From positions 7,695,217-7,759,216 of the forward strand of contig OX123209.2 of NCBI GenBank assembly GCA_944739405.2: a stretch of DNA of 64,000 nucleotides. Reading direction: 5' to 3'. Position numbers and translations under genes: made by a program. Origin of the DNA: Euclidia mi (taxonomy: Eukaryota; Arthropoda; Insecta; Lepidoptera; Erebidae). The notes beneath the pieces are model-generated. The model saw only the letters and a program-made list of their open reading frames with translations, was not told the origin of the DNA and searched no databases. Below, piece after piece: positions 33,506-43,960 of this stretch. The stretch's first letter is position 1, and the number at the start of each line of letters is the position of its first letter.

Positions 33506-34686
33506 TACCAACGCACATGGAACTGATGCCAATGTGTACCTTAAGTATCCACTACTTGATTAAAACTCTTTTTTTTTATACGATGAGTTATACCGGCGTG
33601 GCGTGGCGCGGACGCATGGCGGAAGCGTGTAGTCAAAGAAACACAATGTACACCTTCTAACACGTAGAATAGCGTCGTATTTCCTATAACCAGATTTCCG
33701 CCTGCGCCACCAGGCGACGAGGGCCGCTCGCCGCCGCCAGCGTGTGGCGAGTAGTAATGGTCGTTATTACAATAACAGTTAAGGTAATGCATTATTTGAG
33801 CGTAATGAATAATGAGTTATTGCATACTGAGTTATCCTGTTATCATTATAAACTGTTATCGTGCTAATAATCAACAACAGACAACCGACAACAGGATCGG
33901 TAAGAGTAGGCATGCAATATGCACACCACGAGTGTGTGAGAGAGAGGATAGGCGAGAGATAGGCGCACGTGTGCGCTCGAATCTCGCCGCTCTCGAGTCT
34001 CGCGACTATCCCAGCGCCAACCTTACGGCATTATAATCTTTCACAAAACGTAATAAAGGTCATACTTGCTTAAGTTATTTTTGGGAATCTTATTATTTTA
34101 GTTATACTGTTATTGTTATGGCTTGTCAAGTTGTCACTGTTGTCTGTTGTCGTTGTCAGTAACAGATTAGCAGACTTTGAGTAAATCGTAAAATCGCATC
34201 GATTTTCTTTGTTACGCGAGCGAAAGCAAATTATAAACGATATTGTGTGTTTGAGTGGACACAAGTTATTGTAAATAAAGGACTTTGCGTAGATAATTTA
34301 CACAGTGACCTGTGAAGCGAGTTCTTTTCTGTAAATATGTACATATATTGAATAACATTTAGTTTAATTTTCTGTACATAAATTGTTCATACTACATAAT
34401 ATATGCTTATCGTCTATAGCATATATGTTGTTGTGTGTATATAAGTGCGCGAGTGAAACCGCCGACAACAGCTAGTATACATATTTAATGTATATATCGG
34501 ACCAATGCTTTCTTTACAGTGTTACATTTTGTGAAACAATAACAGGATAACGACAACAGTTTACAATAACAGTTATTACATAATAACGCAACAGGATAAT
34601 ACATTATTGCAAAACAACCGTTATTGCCATTACTAGTGGCGAGCGCCAGTCGCAAGCCAGTTGTCGCACCTGTGGCACGTTAATGC
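33506..34686. other. Non-coding DNA with degenerate inverted repeats (Harbinger left flank?)
   Basis: Two AT-rich patches (33755-33895 and 34535-34640) contain many AATAACAG, CCTGTTAT and ATAACAGGATAA units and are loosely inverted to each other, each bordered outside by TAGTAATGG/CCATTACTAG. They may be the left terminal region of the Harbinger element or a separate MITE. Pyrimidine/purine-rich GAGAG runs lie at 33935-34005. Confidence 0.4.
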
Positions 34687-34843
34687 ATGTACAGAAGGGA
34701 GAACAAAAAGCGCGACGACTTTGAATTCAATATAGAGTTTTGTCAACTCGTGGAGCAGTATCCTGCTAGCAATGAAAGTTACAGCAACCGTAATGTGCAG
34801 TATAAATTATGGGGAGTGATATCAAAAAAAGTCAGAGCATCAG
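34687..34843 (+). CDS. Harbinger MADF protein, exon 1
   Basis: First exon of the DNA-binding companion gene of a PIF/Harbinger element. It encodes the start of a MADF (Myb/SANT-like) domain: FNIEFCQLVEQYPASNESYS and YKLWGVISKKVRASG. It ends at a good donor, CAG|GTATGT. The split codon is completed in phase by an exon at 63948 following TTTTTATTTTTCAG. In this window the intron is 29.1 kb, because later elements inserted into it. Confidence 0.75.
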
Positions 34844-34957
34844 GTATGTTTTATTTATTTTCATACTTTCCTATACAAAATGATACAATAACAAATTAAG
34901 TCGTTACTTATTATTATTTGAGCCGGGTGCATTTTAAATTAAATGGCTTATATAGTT

Positions 34958-35625
34958 TTATATGTTATGCCTGTTTCGAAATGGAACAGGAGCTTTTTCT
35001 GTTAGGTATTTTGTGAGATAATCCCTGATGATTTGTGGTGTTTCCAATCTTTGTTGCATGTCTATCTTGACTCGTCTCAATTTATTTCTTATACGTGGAA
35101 CTGATAACTTTCCGTCGTGCCTGCGGATAACGTTGTGCAATACACACACAGCTTCTATTATTTCATCCACATTATCCGGATCACAGCAGATGGTTGAACT
35201 TAATCCGCAAAATTTGGTTCTTAGCATGCCAAACGCACATTCCACAGGTTTTCTTGCTCCTGATAATCTATTATTAAATGCTCTTCTAGCATTTGTTAAT
35301 TGATTGCGAGCATAAAGTTTCATAATGTAGTTTTTGAGCGGAAACGCTTCATCTGCCATGAAATAATAGGGCACCTTTTGAGTTTCTCCAAGCACTGCTG
35401 CATGATATGGTAGAGTGACTTCTCCTCTTTGGATAGCTTGTCCGAAACAACTAGCTTGCTCGTCCGTCACTATTTCGGCCGTATTCACCTACATCTATTG
35501 ACAGAAAAGAGCCGTCGGCATCTACTACTCTCAGTTACACAATCAAGAAAATCCTTTATAATTTATGAAAGTTGAACCCGAATTAAGAGATGCTTTAATC
35601 CTGATGTGTTTTCCGTCTAGACTTA
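34958..35625 (-). pseudogene. Harbinger transposase, C-terminal two thirds
   Basis: Minus-strand DDE_Tnp_4-type transposase (HARBI1 family). From 35620 downward: SLDGKHIRIKASLNSGST and NYKGF, a one-base frame change near 35550, then DVGEYGRNSDEQASC, YFMADEAFPLKNYIMKLY, RRAFNNRLSGARKPVECAFG, MLRTKF and EIIEAVCVLHNVI. The catalytic Asp residues in LDGKH and ADEAFP and the Glu in VECAFG are seen. The N-terminal continuation is at 63785-63904, beyond a 28-kb insertion. The gene is antisense within the MADF intron. Confidence 0.88.
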
Positions 35626-35630
35626 CCAGG
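35626..35630. repeat. Target duplication CCAGG, left copy
   Basis: CCAGG at 35626-35630 and 63785-63789 flank an LTR element that starts TGTTAA and ends TTTTCA. Removing everything from 35631 to 63789 keeps the Harbinger transposase in frame. Confidence 0.85.
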
Positions 35631-35765
35631 TGTTAAACACCAAACAAAATAATATAAATAGTTTAAGGTCGACCTCGATAGATGGCGTTGTGCCGTCCGC
35701 CTGAATCGCGCTATGGTTTGGTTACCGCGGCCACTATATAAGCTGAGACTATTATTTAATAAAAC
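35631..35765 (+). repeat. 5' LTR of the Harbinger-splitting element, left part
   Basis: About 135 bp starting TGTTAAACACCAAACAAAAT that match 62407-62545 with few changes. It is cut after AATAAAACACTTGACT by a LINE fragment. A further LTR piece, TATTTAATTCACCTAGTA, reappears at 41604-41621. Confidence 0.85.
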
Positions 35766-36342
35766 ACTTGACTGACGGCCAACGTGGCGAAGACCCAGGC
35801 GATTTCCATGGGTGGACGGAGACTGCCCCCGCCTCTCACCATGCTCGGATACCACGTCGACTGATCCCCGACGGTGAAATACCTCGGCGTGACCATAGAC
35901 CGTCGGCTCACGATTGCCCCACACGTCAAGAACGTTGTTGGCCAAGCACGAACCGCTCGAGCTCTCCTGCGTCCTGTCTTGGCGTCCGGACTTCCCCTCC
36001 GTGCGAAAATGGCCGTCTACAAGGCATACATCCGCACCCGCCTCACCTATGCCTCCCCAGCGTGGTACGCGCTGACTGCGGAGACCCTCCGCAAACGGCT
36101 GCGTGCGCAGCAGTCGCTCGCTCTACGCGCCGTTGTAGACGCCCCTCGCTACGTGAGGAATGACGTCATCTCCAGGGACCGACGCATGGAGAGCCTCGAC
36201 GACTTCATCAGTCGCCTGAGCGCCAACATGTTCACCCGCGCTGACGGGTCATCCTTCCGCCACCTGCGGGAGCTAGCGCCTTACCATCGGCGCCCACCGG
36301 ACTGACCACTGCGGCGGGAACTGATCCCCGCAGCAACCACAC
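35766..36342 (+). pseudogene. Jockey-like LINE fragment, ORF2 C-terminus
   Basis: GC-rich coding remnant: PPLTMLGYHVD, VKYLGVTIDRRLTIAPHVKN, KMAVYKAYIRTRLTYASPAW and APRYVRNDVISRDRRMESLD. This is the C-terminal region of a Jockey-type ORF2. It is 5'-truncated and ends near APYHRRPPD at 36305, followed by 38 bp before the gypsy LTR. Confidence 0.8.
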
Positions 36343-36483
36343 CGTGATGCGTATGCATTTTAGTGGCGGCTGCGCCCGCCTAGTAAGTTTTAGCGCCAGT
36401 CGCAAATATACGGAGTTAACTTATTGACGTGTATCATTCCTCTCCAACTGAAACACATAACCTACATTACACACACACCTATA
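36343..36483 (+). repeat. Gypsy-1 5' LTR
   Basis: About 140 bp from TGATGCGTATGCATTTTAGT to CACCTATA, matching 41465-41603 almost exactly. The primer site follows immediately. Confidence 0.8.
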
Positions 36484-36484
36484 T

Positions 36485-36502
36485 TGGTGACCCCGATGTG
36501 AT
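36485..36502 (+). promoter_or_regulatory. Gypsy-1 primer binding site, tRNA-Trp
   Basis: TGGTGACCCCGATGTGAT is complementary, with one mismatch, to the 3' end of insect tRNA-Trp including CCA. tRNA-Trp priming is a hallmark of the CsRn1 clade of Ty3/gypsy elements. Confidence 0.8.
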
Positions 36503-36538
36503 AGGTTTTTGTGAGTGTTTCGTAGTAAAAATTCAGGA

Positions 36539-37431
36539 ATGAATCCACCGCAATATCCCGTAGCCGGGGCAGCGGCCACGCAGCCCAAGGTTGAAGGAGA
36601 AACAGCTTTAGCCAGCATTACAGTGTCGTCAAGGATACCTGAGTTTTGGGCAGACAAACCGCGACTCTGGTTTGTCCAATTCGAGGCTGCGGTAGAGAGT
36701 CAGCGTCTAGTCGTCTAGTAGTCACCAAATTGAACAAAGCCGCCATCCAGCAAGTTAGCGATCTGTTGCTAACTCCACCTGAAACGGAAAAGTACCTGAC
36801 CTTGAAGGAGAGGTTATTACAGGTTTTTGAAGAGTTGGAAACGCGGCAATTCCAGAAGTTGTTAGGAGAGATGGAACTTGGCTCGCAGAAACCATCCCAA
36901 CTTTTACGCCGGATGAGAGACCTGGCACGAGGAAAAATTCCCGATCAGACTCTCAAAATCATGTGGAACAGTCATCTCCCATCTGCTGTGCAGGCTGTGT
37001 TAGCAGTAACCGAGGTGAAGGACCTAGAGAACTTGGCCATCGTGGCTGACAAAGTGATGGAGGCAACGCGGCCAGCTGAGGTAGCGACGGTAGCGACGGC
37101 AACGACGGCAGCGACGGCAGCTAATGCAGGGACGGCAGGAAATGCAGCGGCGCCCAGGGACGCGGGTGCCACCAGCGATTTGGCAGCGATTGTGGCCAGG
37201 CTGAGCATTGAAGTCGCAGAGCTACGGCGTTCACGTCAACCGCAGCGAGGAAAAGGGACAAACAATGCAGGTAGAAGGTTCCGGTCGAATTCTCGCAGCA
37301 GGGATGTAAGCAGAGGATGTCGTGATCCGAAGTGGCTATGCTTCTACCATTACCGTTACGGAACGAAGGCAACGAAATGCGTCGATCCTTGTAACTGGAA
37401 GACCAGAGCGCCTACACCTACGGAAAACTAG
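36539..37431 (+). pseudogene. Gypsy-1 Gag with CHCC finger
   Basis: Gag capsid protein in two frames; the first piece starts at ATG 36539 (MNPPQYPVAG) and contains FWADKPRLWFVQFEAAVESQ, then a frame change near 36710 leads to VVTKLNKAAIQQVSDLL and LLRRMRDLARGKIPD. An alanine/threonine-rich linker (37075-37180) follows. The C-terminus has CFYHYRYGTKATKCVDPC, a C-x2-H-x9-C-x3-C finger, which is the unusual CHCC type of CsRn1 elements rather than CCHC. Confidence 0.82.
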
Positions 37432-37436
37432 CGCGG

Positions 37437-37715
37437 ATGCAAGCAGTGACGGAGGTTTGTGTCGACTTTATTAATAACCGTCTATGTGTTACGGACAAAA
37501 ATAGTAATTTAAAATTTTTGATAGACACCGGTGCGAATGTGTCTGTGATTCCCGTGTCATATAAGTGTGTGTCGAAGAATATCGCGAGTGATGAGTATAG
37601 GCTCTATGCGGCAAATGGCACCGAAATCAAGACGTGTGGTACGTGTAATTTAGTTTTAGACCTTAATTTAAGACGAGCATTCAGATGGTCATTTATTACA
37701 GCAGCGGTTAAGTAA
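37437..37715 (+). pseudogene. Gypsy-1 protease
   Basis: Retroviral-type aspartic protease with FLIDTGANVSVIP and YAANGTEIKTCGTCNL. The frame closes at 37713-37715; the following GADFLSHYKLLVDLNARKL-like sequence continues in the next frame, so a mutation separates protease from RT. Confidence 0.82.
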
Positions 37716-37751
37716 CCTATAATAGGCGCAGACTTCCTGAGCCATTATAAG

Positions 37752-38390
37752 TTGCTAGTAGATTTAAACGCGCGGAAATTAAGAGATCAAATTACCAATC
37801 TGAATGTGGTTGCATCTATTGTGAACCAAGCAGATTCTGAGTTATCAATTAAGTCTATAAATAGTAACAATAAGTGGCATAATTTATTGTTGAATTATCC
37901 TGATGTTACTAAACCATTATCGTATAAGGAGATACCCAAACATTCGGTGTGTCATTACATCGAGACGTCGGGACCCCCGGTATATACGAAAGCAAGACCT
38001 CTTTCACCTAAATGGTACTCAAAAGTCAAGGAAGAATTTCGAACTATGACCGAGTTAGGTATTTGTCGCCCATCCAAGTCCCCTTGGGCAAGCCCATTGC
38101 ATGTGGTACCCAAGAAGGATGGAGGGATTCGACCATGTGGCGATTTTAGGCGGCTCAACCAGGTTACTAAGCCAGATCGCTATCCTATTCCGCGACTACA
38201 AGATTTTAAGTATGTATTAGCTGGAAAGAAAAAGATATTTACCCGATTAGATTTGAATCGCGCTTATCATTTTATACCGGTGGCCCCGGACGATATAGAG
38301 AAAACTGCAATTATAATGCCCTTTGGTTTATACGAATTCCCAAGAATGACTTTTGGTTTGAGAAACGCTGCCCAGACATTCCAGCGATTT
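37752..38390 (+). pseudogene. Gypsy-1 RT, first half
   Basis: RT fingers and palm: SPWASPLHVVPKKDGGIRPC, GDFRRLNQVTKPDRYPIP, FTRLDLNRAYHFIPVAPDD and FPRMTFGLRNAAQTFQRF. The coding sequence is interrupted just before the catalytic YIDD by a double fold-back (38391-38503). Confidence 0.87.
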
Positions 38391-38543
38391 AAAAGTCATT
38401 CTTGGGAATTCGTATAAACCAAAGGGCATTATAATTGCAGTTTTCTCTATATCGTCCGTACGTCATCAATAAAATTGAACAAAAAATCAAAGCCTTGTAA
38501 TACTACAAGGCTTTGATTTTTTGTTCAATTTTATTGATGACGT
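38288..38543. repeat. Double fold-back in gypsy-1 RT
   Basis: Two hairpins joined end to end. 38288-38354 is inverted at 38391-38457 (67-bp arms, 36-bp loop), and 38460-38499 is the inverted copy of 38504-38543 (40-bp arms, 4-base loop). The order is upstream sequence, its inverse, inverse of downstream sequence, downstream sequence, with a few codons lost between. Confidence 0.9.
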
Positions 38544-39609
38544 CATAATCGCGAGCGAAAATGAAGTTTCTCATAAAGAGCATTTAATTGCAGTTTTCAA
38601 AAGGTTTAAGGAATTTGGTGTTACTGTTAATTTGTCTAAGTGTGTTTTTGGCATGTCTAAACTAGAATTTCTAGGTTTTGAGGTCTCCACGGATGGTGTT
38701 CGCCCGTTGGAGGACAAGGTGCAAGCTGTTGTAAATTTTCCGAAGCCCGAAACAGTGCAACAATTACGCCGTTTCCTAGGTATGGTCAATTTCTATCGCT
38801 CACACATTCCGAAAGCAGTAGATTACCAAGTTGAATTGAACAAGTATTTACATAATTCTAAGAAACGCGATAAGACACGTATAGAATGGACAGATAAGGC
38901 GAATGAGGCATTCGAGAAGTGTAAGGAAAGCTTGCAAAGCGCCGCTACACTATCTTATCCTTTGCCAGACAGTAATTTAGCCTTGATGACAGACGCTTCA
39001 AACACTAGTGTCGGTGCAGTCCTACAGCAGAAAGTTGAAGGTCTTTGGCAGCCAATTGGATATTTTTCGAAAAAGCTAACAGATACGGAAAGTAAATATT
39101 CTACCTACGATAGGGAGTTGTTAGCAGTATTTATGGCCGTCAAACATTTTAAGCATTTAGTGGAAGGTAGAGTATTAACTATTTTTACAGACCATAAACC
39201 GCTCGAATATGCATTCACAAAAATTAATAACGATAAAGAAAGTCCGAGGCGTATACGCCAACTTTCTAATATTAGTGAATTTTGTACGGACATACGTCAT
39301 ATTAAAGGTAGTGATAACTTAGTAGCGGATGCACTTTCAAGAATTGAAACGATAAGCTGTCCCACAGTACTCAATTTCGCAGAATTAGCCGACAGGCAGC
39401 TTAGCGATGAGTACCTAATGCAAGCGTTGCGGGTATCAAATAACAAATTACAGTTCAAGCAAATGTTGTTACCCGACTGTGACAAACATGTGTATTGCGA
39501 AATTTCTACAAACAATGTTCGACCATATTTACCTAAACAGTTTAGAGAGCTCGCTTTTAGATCAGTACATAGTCTGAGCCATCCCGGGATAAAAACTACT
39601 AAACGTTGA
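38504..39609 (+). pseudogene. Gypsy-1 RT second half and RNase H
   Basis: Starts LQGFDFLFNFIDDVIIASEN (catalytic FIDD), then FGMSKLEFLGFEVSTDGV, the thumb with QQLRRFLGMVNFYRSHIP, and RNase H: LALMTDASNTSVGAVLQQ, KYSTYDRELLAVFMAVKHFK, ILTIFTDHKPLEYAF and NLVADALSRI. A stop at 39607-39609 precedes the integrase. Confidence 0.88.
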
Positions 39610-40679
39610 ACTAAACAAAAATTTTTTTGGCCTGACATGGACCGGGATATTGCGAGATGGGCAAAAGCGTGTCCGCAATGTCAACGTGTTAAGATAACTA
39701 GGCATACGGTATCGGGTGTAGGAGAGTTCGAAAGAGCTGACTGTTTTCAGCATCTACACATAGATATAGTAGGACCGTTACCAATCTCAATAGACGGGTA
39801 TAGATACTGCGTAACAATGATAGACCGTTTCACAGGCTGGCCGGAGGCGTACCCCGTCCAAAACATTACTGCTGAGACTGTAGCGAGAGTAGTGTTTGAA
39901 GGTTGGATATCTCGTTTTGGATGCCCTTCGAAGCTTACAAGCGACCAGGGCAGACAATTTGAGAGTGATTTATTCACTAAATTAATGAAATATTTGGGCA
40001 TACATAAAATTCGCACAACCCCTTATCATCCGCAGAGTAATGGCATGATAGAACGTTGGCATAGAGCATTAAAAGTGGCTCTGATGGCACATTTGGAATG
40101 CAACAATGGTAATTGGGTAGATGAATTACCGATAGTGTTATTAGGTTTACGAACTGCTACTAGAAGCGACAGTGGTGTGAGTGCGGCGGAATTAACATAC
40201 GGTAAGACGATTCGTTTACCAGGAGATTTCTATGACGATTCGAAAATTATTGATTCGGATTCGGAATATTTACAGAAGCTGAGAGATACCATTAGCAAAT
40301 TAAAACCTCGACCGAAATATCATAGTAAATCACATTCTTCATCCTTCCAGATAGCTTAAGTACTTGTAAAAGTGTATTTTTAAGAAATGACGTAGTGCGC
40401 AGGTCATTGCAACCGCAGTATGAAGGCCCATTTGTTGTAATAAATAGAAATAATAAATATTTTACTATAAAAATTGGCGGTAAGGAATGTTCTGTGTCTA
40501 TAGATCGGCTCAAACCGGCCTATACCATTGACACAGATATATCTACAGATAGCACCCAGTTACATTGTAATAATAGCTCTAGTTTTAATTCTTGTAATGA
40601 TAACACTTCCAGTGAAACTTTATTTCATAAAACAACACGTAGTGGTCGCGTTATCAGACCACCGCTACGTTTTGCTTAG
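39610..40679 (+). pseudogene. Gypsy-1 integrase
   Basis: Zinc-binding region ACPQCQRVKITRHT, catalytic core LHIDIVGPLP (Asp), TSDQGRQFESDLF (Asp) and NGMIERWHRALKVAL (Glu). A frame change near 40350 precedes the C-terminal part, RRSLQPQYEGPFVVINRNNK (GPF/Y-like) and the ending RSGRVIRPPLRFA, a signature of Kabuki/CsRn1-type elements. Confidence 0.87.
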
Positions 40680-41020
40680 TCGGCAGACAGTTACTCGGTA
40701 ACGTCGTGTTAATAATATAATAATAATATGGTACGATATGTGATATATGATAACATCGTACGATATTATAATTAAATACGGCATTGCTATTAATTTATTG
40801 TCTTCTAGGTATGTAAATCGGTGATGTATTAATTTATAATTATGCACTATCTGCACTTATTTTTGGGTTGCACACAACCATGTAATACTTACCTGTATGT
40901 ATTTTGTTTACACACTTATACACATACTTTAAGTATATAACCGTCGAACCATTTTTATACATTTTATTCGATATACGTTGTCGTTGTACTTTATATACTT
41001 GCAAATATTATTGTTTTACG
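40680..41020 (+). other. AT-rich spacer between gypsy-1 pol and accessory gene
   Basis: No coding sequence recognised. It would have to supply a splice acceptor or internal promoter if the downstream small gene is expressed. Confidence 0.4.
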
Positions 41021-41314
41021 ATGGGTTACAACCAAAGTAAACCCCAACAGAACAATGTGGCCATTGCCCAGTCGGTGTCAAATGAAGTCATCGGGCAGAG
41101 AGTAAATTATCTCGAAGAAGTTCTGATTGTTATCGCTATAGCGCTAGCTGTTGTGTTGCTGTGTTTGACGAAAAACCAGTGCAAGAAGCGCGTCCGGGTT
41201 TGGTTGCGTAAGGAAGCAGCGGTCGTGGGTTTGGCTCCACCTGTGGTTAAGGTCCACGCGGTCCAACCTTCGGCCACAACAAACCCTCAGAATATTATAA
41301 CCAGTGAACATTAG
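41021..41314 (+). CDS. Small membrane protein of gypsy-1, MGxxxS N-terminus
   Basis: 97 residues, intact although pol is broken. Starts MGYNQSKPQQNN: Gly2 and Ser6 fit the eukaryotic N-myristoylation consensus. One predicted membrane helix (about residues 33-50, VLIVIAIALAVVLLCL) is followed by a basic segment KNQCKKRVRVWLRKE and a Pro/Val-rich tail. The start chosen is the MG codon, because upstream codons (open to 40904) are unlike a protein. It lies between integrase and 3' LTR where env would sit, but it has no signal peptide, no cleavage site and is far too short for an envelope. Function unknown; gypsy-2 has a similar product elsewhere. Confidence 0.6.
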   Translation: MGYNQSKPQQNNVAIAQSVSNEVIGQRVNYLEEVLIVIAIALAVVLLCLTKNQCKKRVRVWLRKEAAVVGLAPPVVKVHAVQPSATTNPQNIITSEH

Positions 41315-41464
41315 TGAATACAGTGAACATTATTTAGTGTACCTATTGTATGCGTGTGTAAACAAAGTTATTTTTAGTTATGTAAGGGGTAATATATATG
41401 GGAATAATTTTTTTTTTGTGTAGTGGGCTACTGTAGGGACACATATGTATGCAGTAGTGTTTTA

Positions 41465-41603
41465 TGATGCGTATGCATTTTAGTGGCGGCTGCGCCCGCC
41501 TAGTAAGTTTTAGCGCCAGTCGCAAATATACGGAGTTAACTTATTGACGTGTATCATTCCTCTCCAACTGAAACACATAACCTACATTACACACAAACCT
41601 ATA
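41465..41603 (+). repeat. Gypsy-1 3' LTR
   Basis: Matches the 5' LTR (36343-36483) closely, differing by one or two bases and the left boundary. The sequence after it (41604) is a piece of the older LTR of the host element, so this boundary is real. Confidence 0.8.
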
Positions 41604-41621
41604 TATTTAATTCACCTAGTA
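41604..41621 (+). repeat. Piece of the host element's 5' LTR
   Basis: TATTTAATTCACCTAGTA is also present in the 3' LTR at 62580-62597. It places gypsy-1 (and the LINE fragment) inside the 5' LTR of the element that split Harbinger. Confidence 0.7.
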
Positions 41622-43960
41622 TCAGGGTTGTCATTGCTACGGAAATTGCCGTGTTCTGCGGATATTTCGTTTAAATTACTAAGAATCTACGGTCTACGAC
41701 ATCAAAACCATTTCCGTAGCATAATCTACGGAAATTAGCAATGTCCTACCAGCCCATGGCACAAAGGCTAGAAAGCCATGCCAATAAAATTGTTAAAAAT
41801 AAATCCTACCGGCCCAAGCCAAAAACTCCATCGCGTGTTAGTGACCGCGATTCATAGATTGGCGCTCGCTAGTTTCGTTTAGTACAACGTTCGTGTTTCT
41901 TTAGCTTAGATTAGATGTTGATTCGTTTGTTTTCGTTGTAAGTATTTGGACTTTGGTTTGGTTTGATAATTTAAAGTTTTAAATGAGTGGAAGTGAAGAA
42001 GCTGGTCCTAGTACACCAAAGAAACCTACTAAAAGGAAACATTATGCGCAAAAATATCGGCGTGAGTTGGAAGATGATTTATTTAAAGAATGGATAGAAT
42101 CTGTTCCTGATAATGTCTATAAAGCTGCCTGTAAGTTGTGTGATACTAGAATTTCAAGTGAATTGACAACATTACGTCGTCACATTACGCGTGCACAGCA
42201 CAAGAAAGCGAAGCACATTAAATCCACCACACAAGATTTAAAGAAATATTTTTCAAAACCTCCTCAATCGATAGATCTGTGGCTTAGGCAAAGCTGAAAT
42301 TGTGTGCATTTATTGCGGAACATGATATTTCATTCTTGGCTATTGATCACCTGACAAATCTTCTGAAAGAATGTTTCCCAGATTCCAAGATAGCTGGCGA
42401 GATAAAGTTGAAAAAAAAACTAAATGTGTACCGCTATTCTCAAAAAAAATATTTATTGCAGACAGTATAGGCAAGAGTTGGCCGATAAAATGAAATCAGA
42501 AAAGTTTAGCGTCTTAGTAGATGAATCCACGGATATAGGCACAATAAAGATAATGAGATTCCTTGTAAAATTTGATGACAAGAATATTGGACTTATTATA
42601 TAACCTCCCTGTGGAGTTTGGCTCCAATTTTCGGAGAGAGCGATGATTTTGAAGCTGCTTCACGCGGTGCTACTGCGGAATCGTCATTTTGGACGATCAT
42701 CAAATCTTTTGAACATGAAGGTATCCCATTAGACAATTTAATTGGTTTCGCATCTGATGGATGCAACGTTATAATGGGGCAACACAATTCTGTTGCAAGT
42801 CGATTACTACAGAATTATCCCGGCATTACGATTTTCAAATGTATGTCATTCGTTGCATTTATGTGCCAGTGAAGCCTGCAAAATGTTACTTCGCCGCTGT
42901 GAAGATCTTGCACGCAATATTTATGCATTTTTAAAAAATTGTTCCACACGTCAGACGGAGTTTGTAGACTATATTTTTTTTATGGAAACCAAAGTACATA
43001 AAATATTACACCCAACACATACTCGTTGGTAATCTTTTTTGATGGTCGTGGTAAGAATTTTAGAACAAAACGAAAGCCTCAAATTATTTTTCACTGCTAA
43101 ATGGTTTGAGGAGCGGATCGTTACTGCAGAAAGAATACACAGAGATCTCTTAGATCCGTACACTTAAATGTATTTTTTATTTTTACAATGAGTGTTGCCA
43201 AAATTTGTTAAATTAAACGAATATTTTCAAAGCAAACATCCTAAAATTACGGAGTTGGACGATCGAGAGATGAGAGATTAATGTATAAGGAGCTCCTGTA
43301 TACATACTTTTTATGGACAGAAATCATGTAAATCAAACACCTTTGAATAAAACTAGGCTGGAAGACTCCAAATTTCATATACCTAGCGTATACTTTGACG
43401 TAAAAATCATGAAAGAAATGGAAAAGGACGAAGTTAGAAATGACAAAGAAAAACTGGCAGAGTTTCGTGAAAAATCAAAACTGTTTCTGATCACCAGCTG
43501 TCAACAAGTTTCAAAAAGATATGATTTTAACAACATGCTTCTGCCATTGCTGAAACATCTTTCCACAGAAAATGCCATCAAAAGTGCGACAAGGCAACAA
43601 TTGCCATCATTTCTACCAATAATAACAGCAGTACCGCGGATTCTTAAGGAAGAACATAAAATGCAAGTTGTAGATGATGAGTGGAGAATTCTTCCTGATA
43701 TAAATACATTTTCAGAGTTAGAAGCGAGTAAAATGCAAGTAGATGTTTTCTGGCACACTCTATTGATAAAAACAGACTGCAAATTGTGAGCTACTGTTCA
43801 GTTATGTGAATAATATTAAAACAAAGAAAAGAAATAAATAAATCACATCTACAATAAACGGGCTATTGTTAACGAAGCAGTGTGTCAGTAATCATGGAAG
43901 GAGTGATTGTAGGAAATTTGTGCCAACTGATATCCTCAGTTTGCACAAATTTCCTACACT
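41622..43960 (+). pseudogene. hAT-2 transposase, heavily broken
   Basis: A second hAT element. Its left end probably starts CAGGGTTGTCATTGCTACGG at 41623. The gene opens at 41983 with a basic N-terminus and a BED finger, CKLCDTRISSELTTLRRHIT. Later pieces in other frames: FSVLVDESTDIGTIK (about 42500), IGFASDGCNVIMGQHNSVAS (about 42740), YIFFMETKVHKILHPTHTRW (about 42975), a region at 43313-43789 (MLLPLLKHLSTENAIKS), and a hAT C-terminus, TINGLLLTKQCVSNHG, near 43850-43900. A 16-bp fold-back (43908-43958) lies at the end. The matching right terminal repeat was not found. Confidence 0.8.

Noticed and set aside
36972..37208. Ala/Val-rich minus-strand frame
   Set aside because: Antisense of the repetitive Ala/Thr linker of gypsy-1 Gag.
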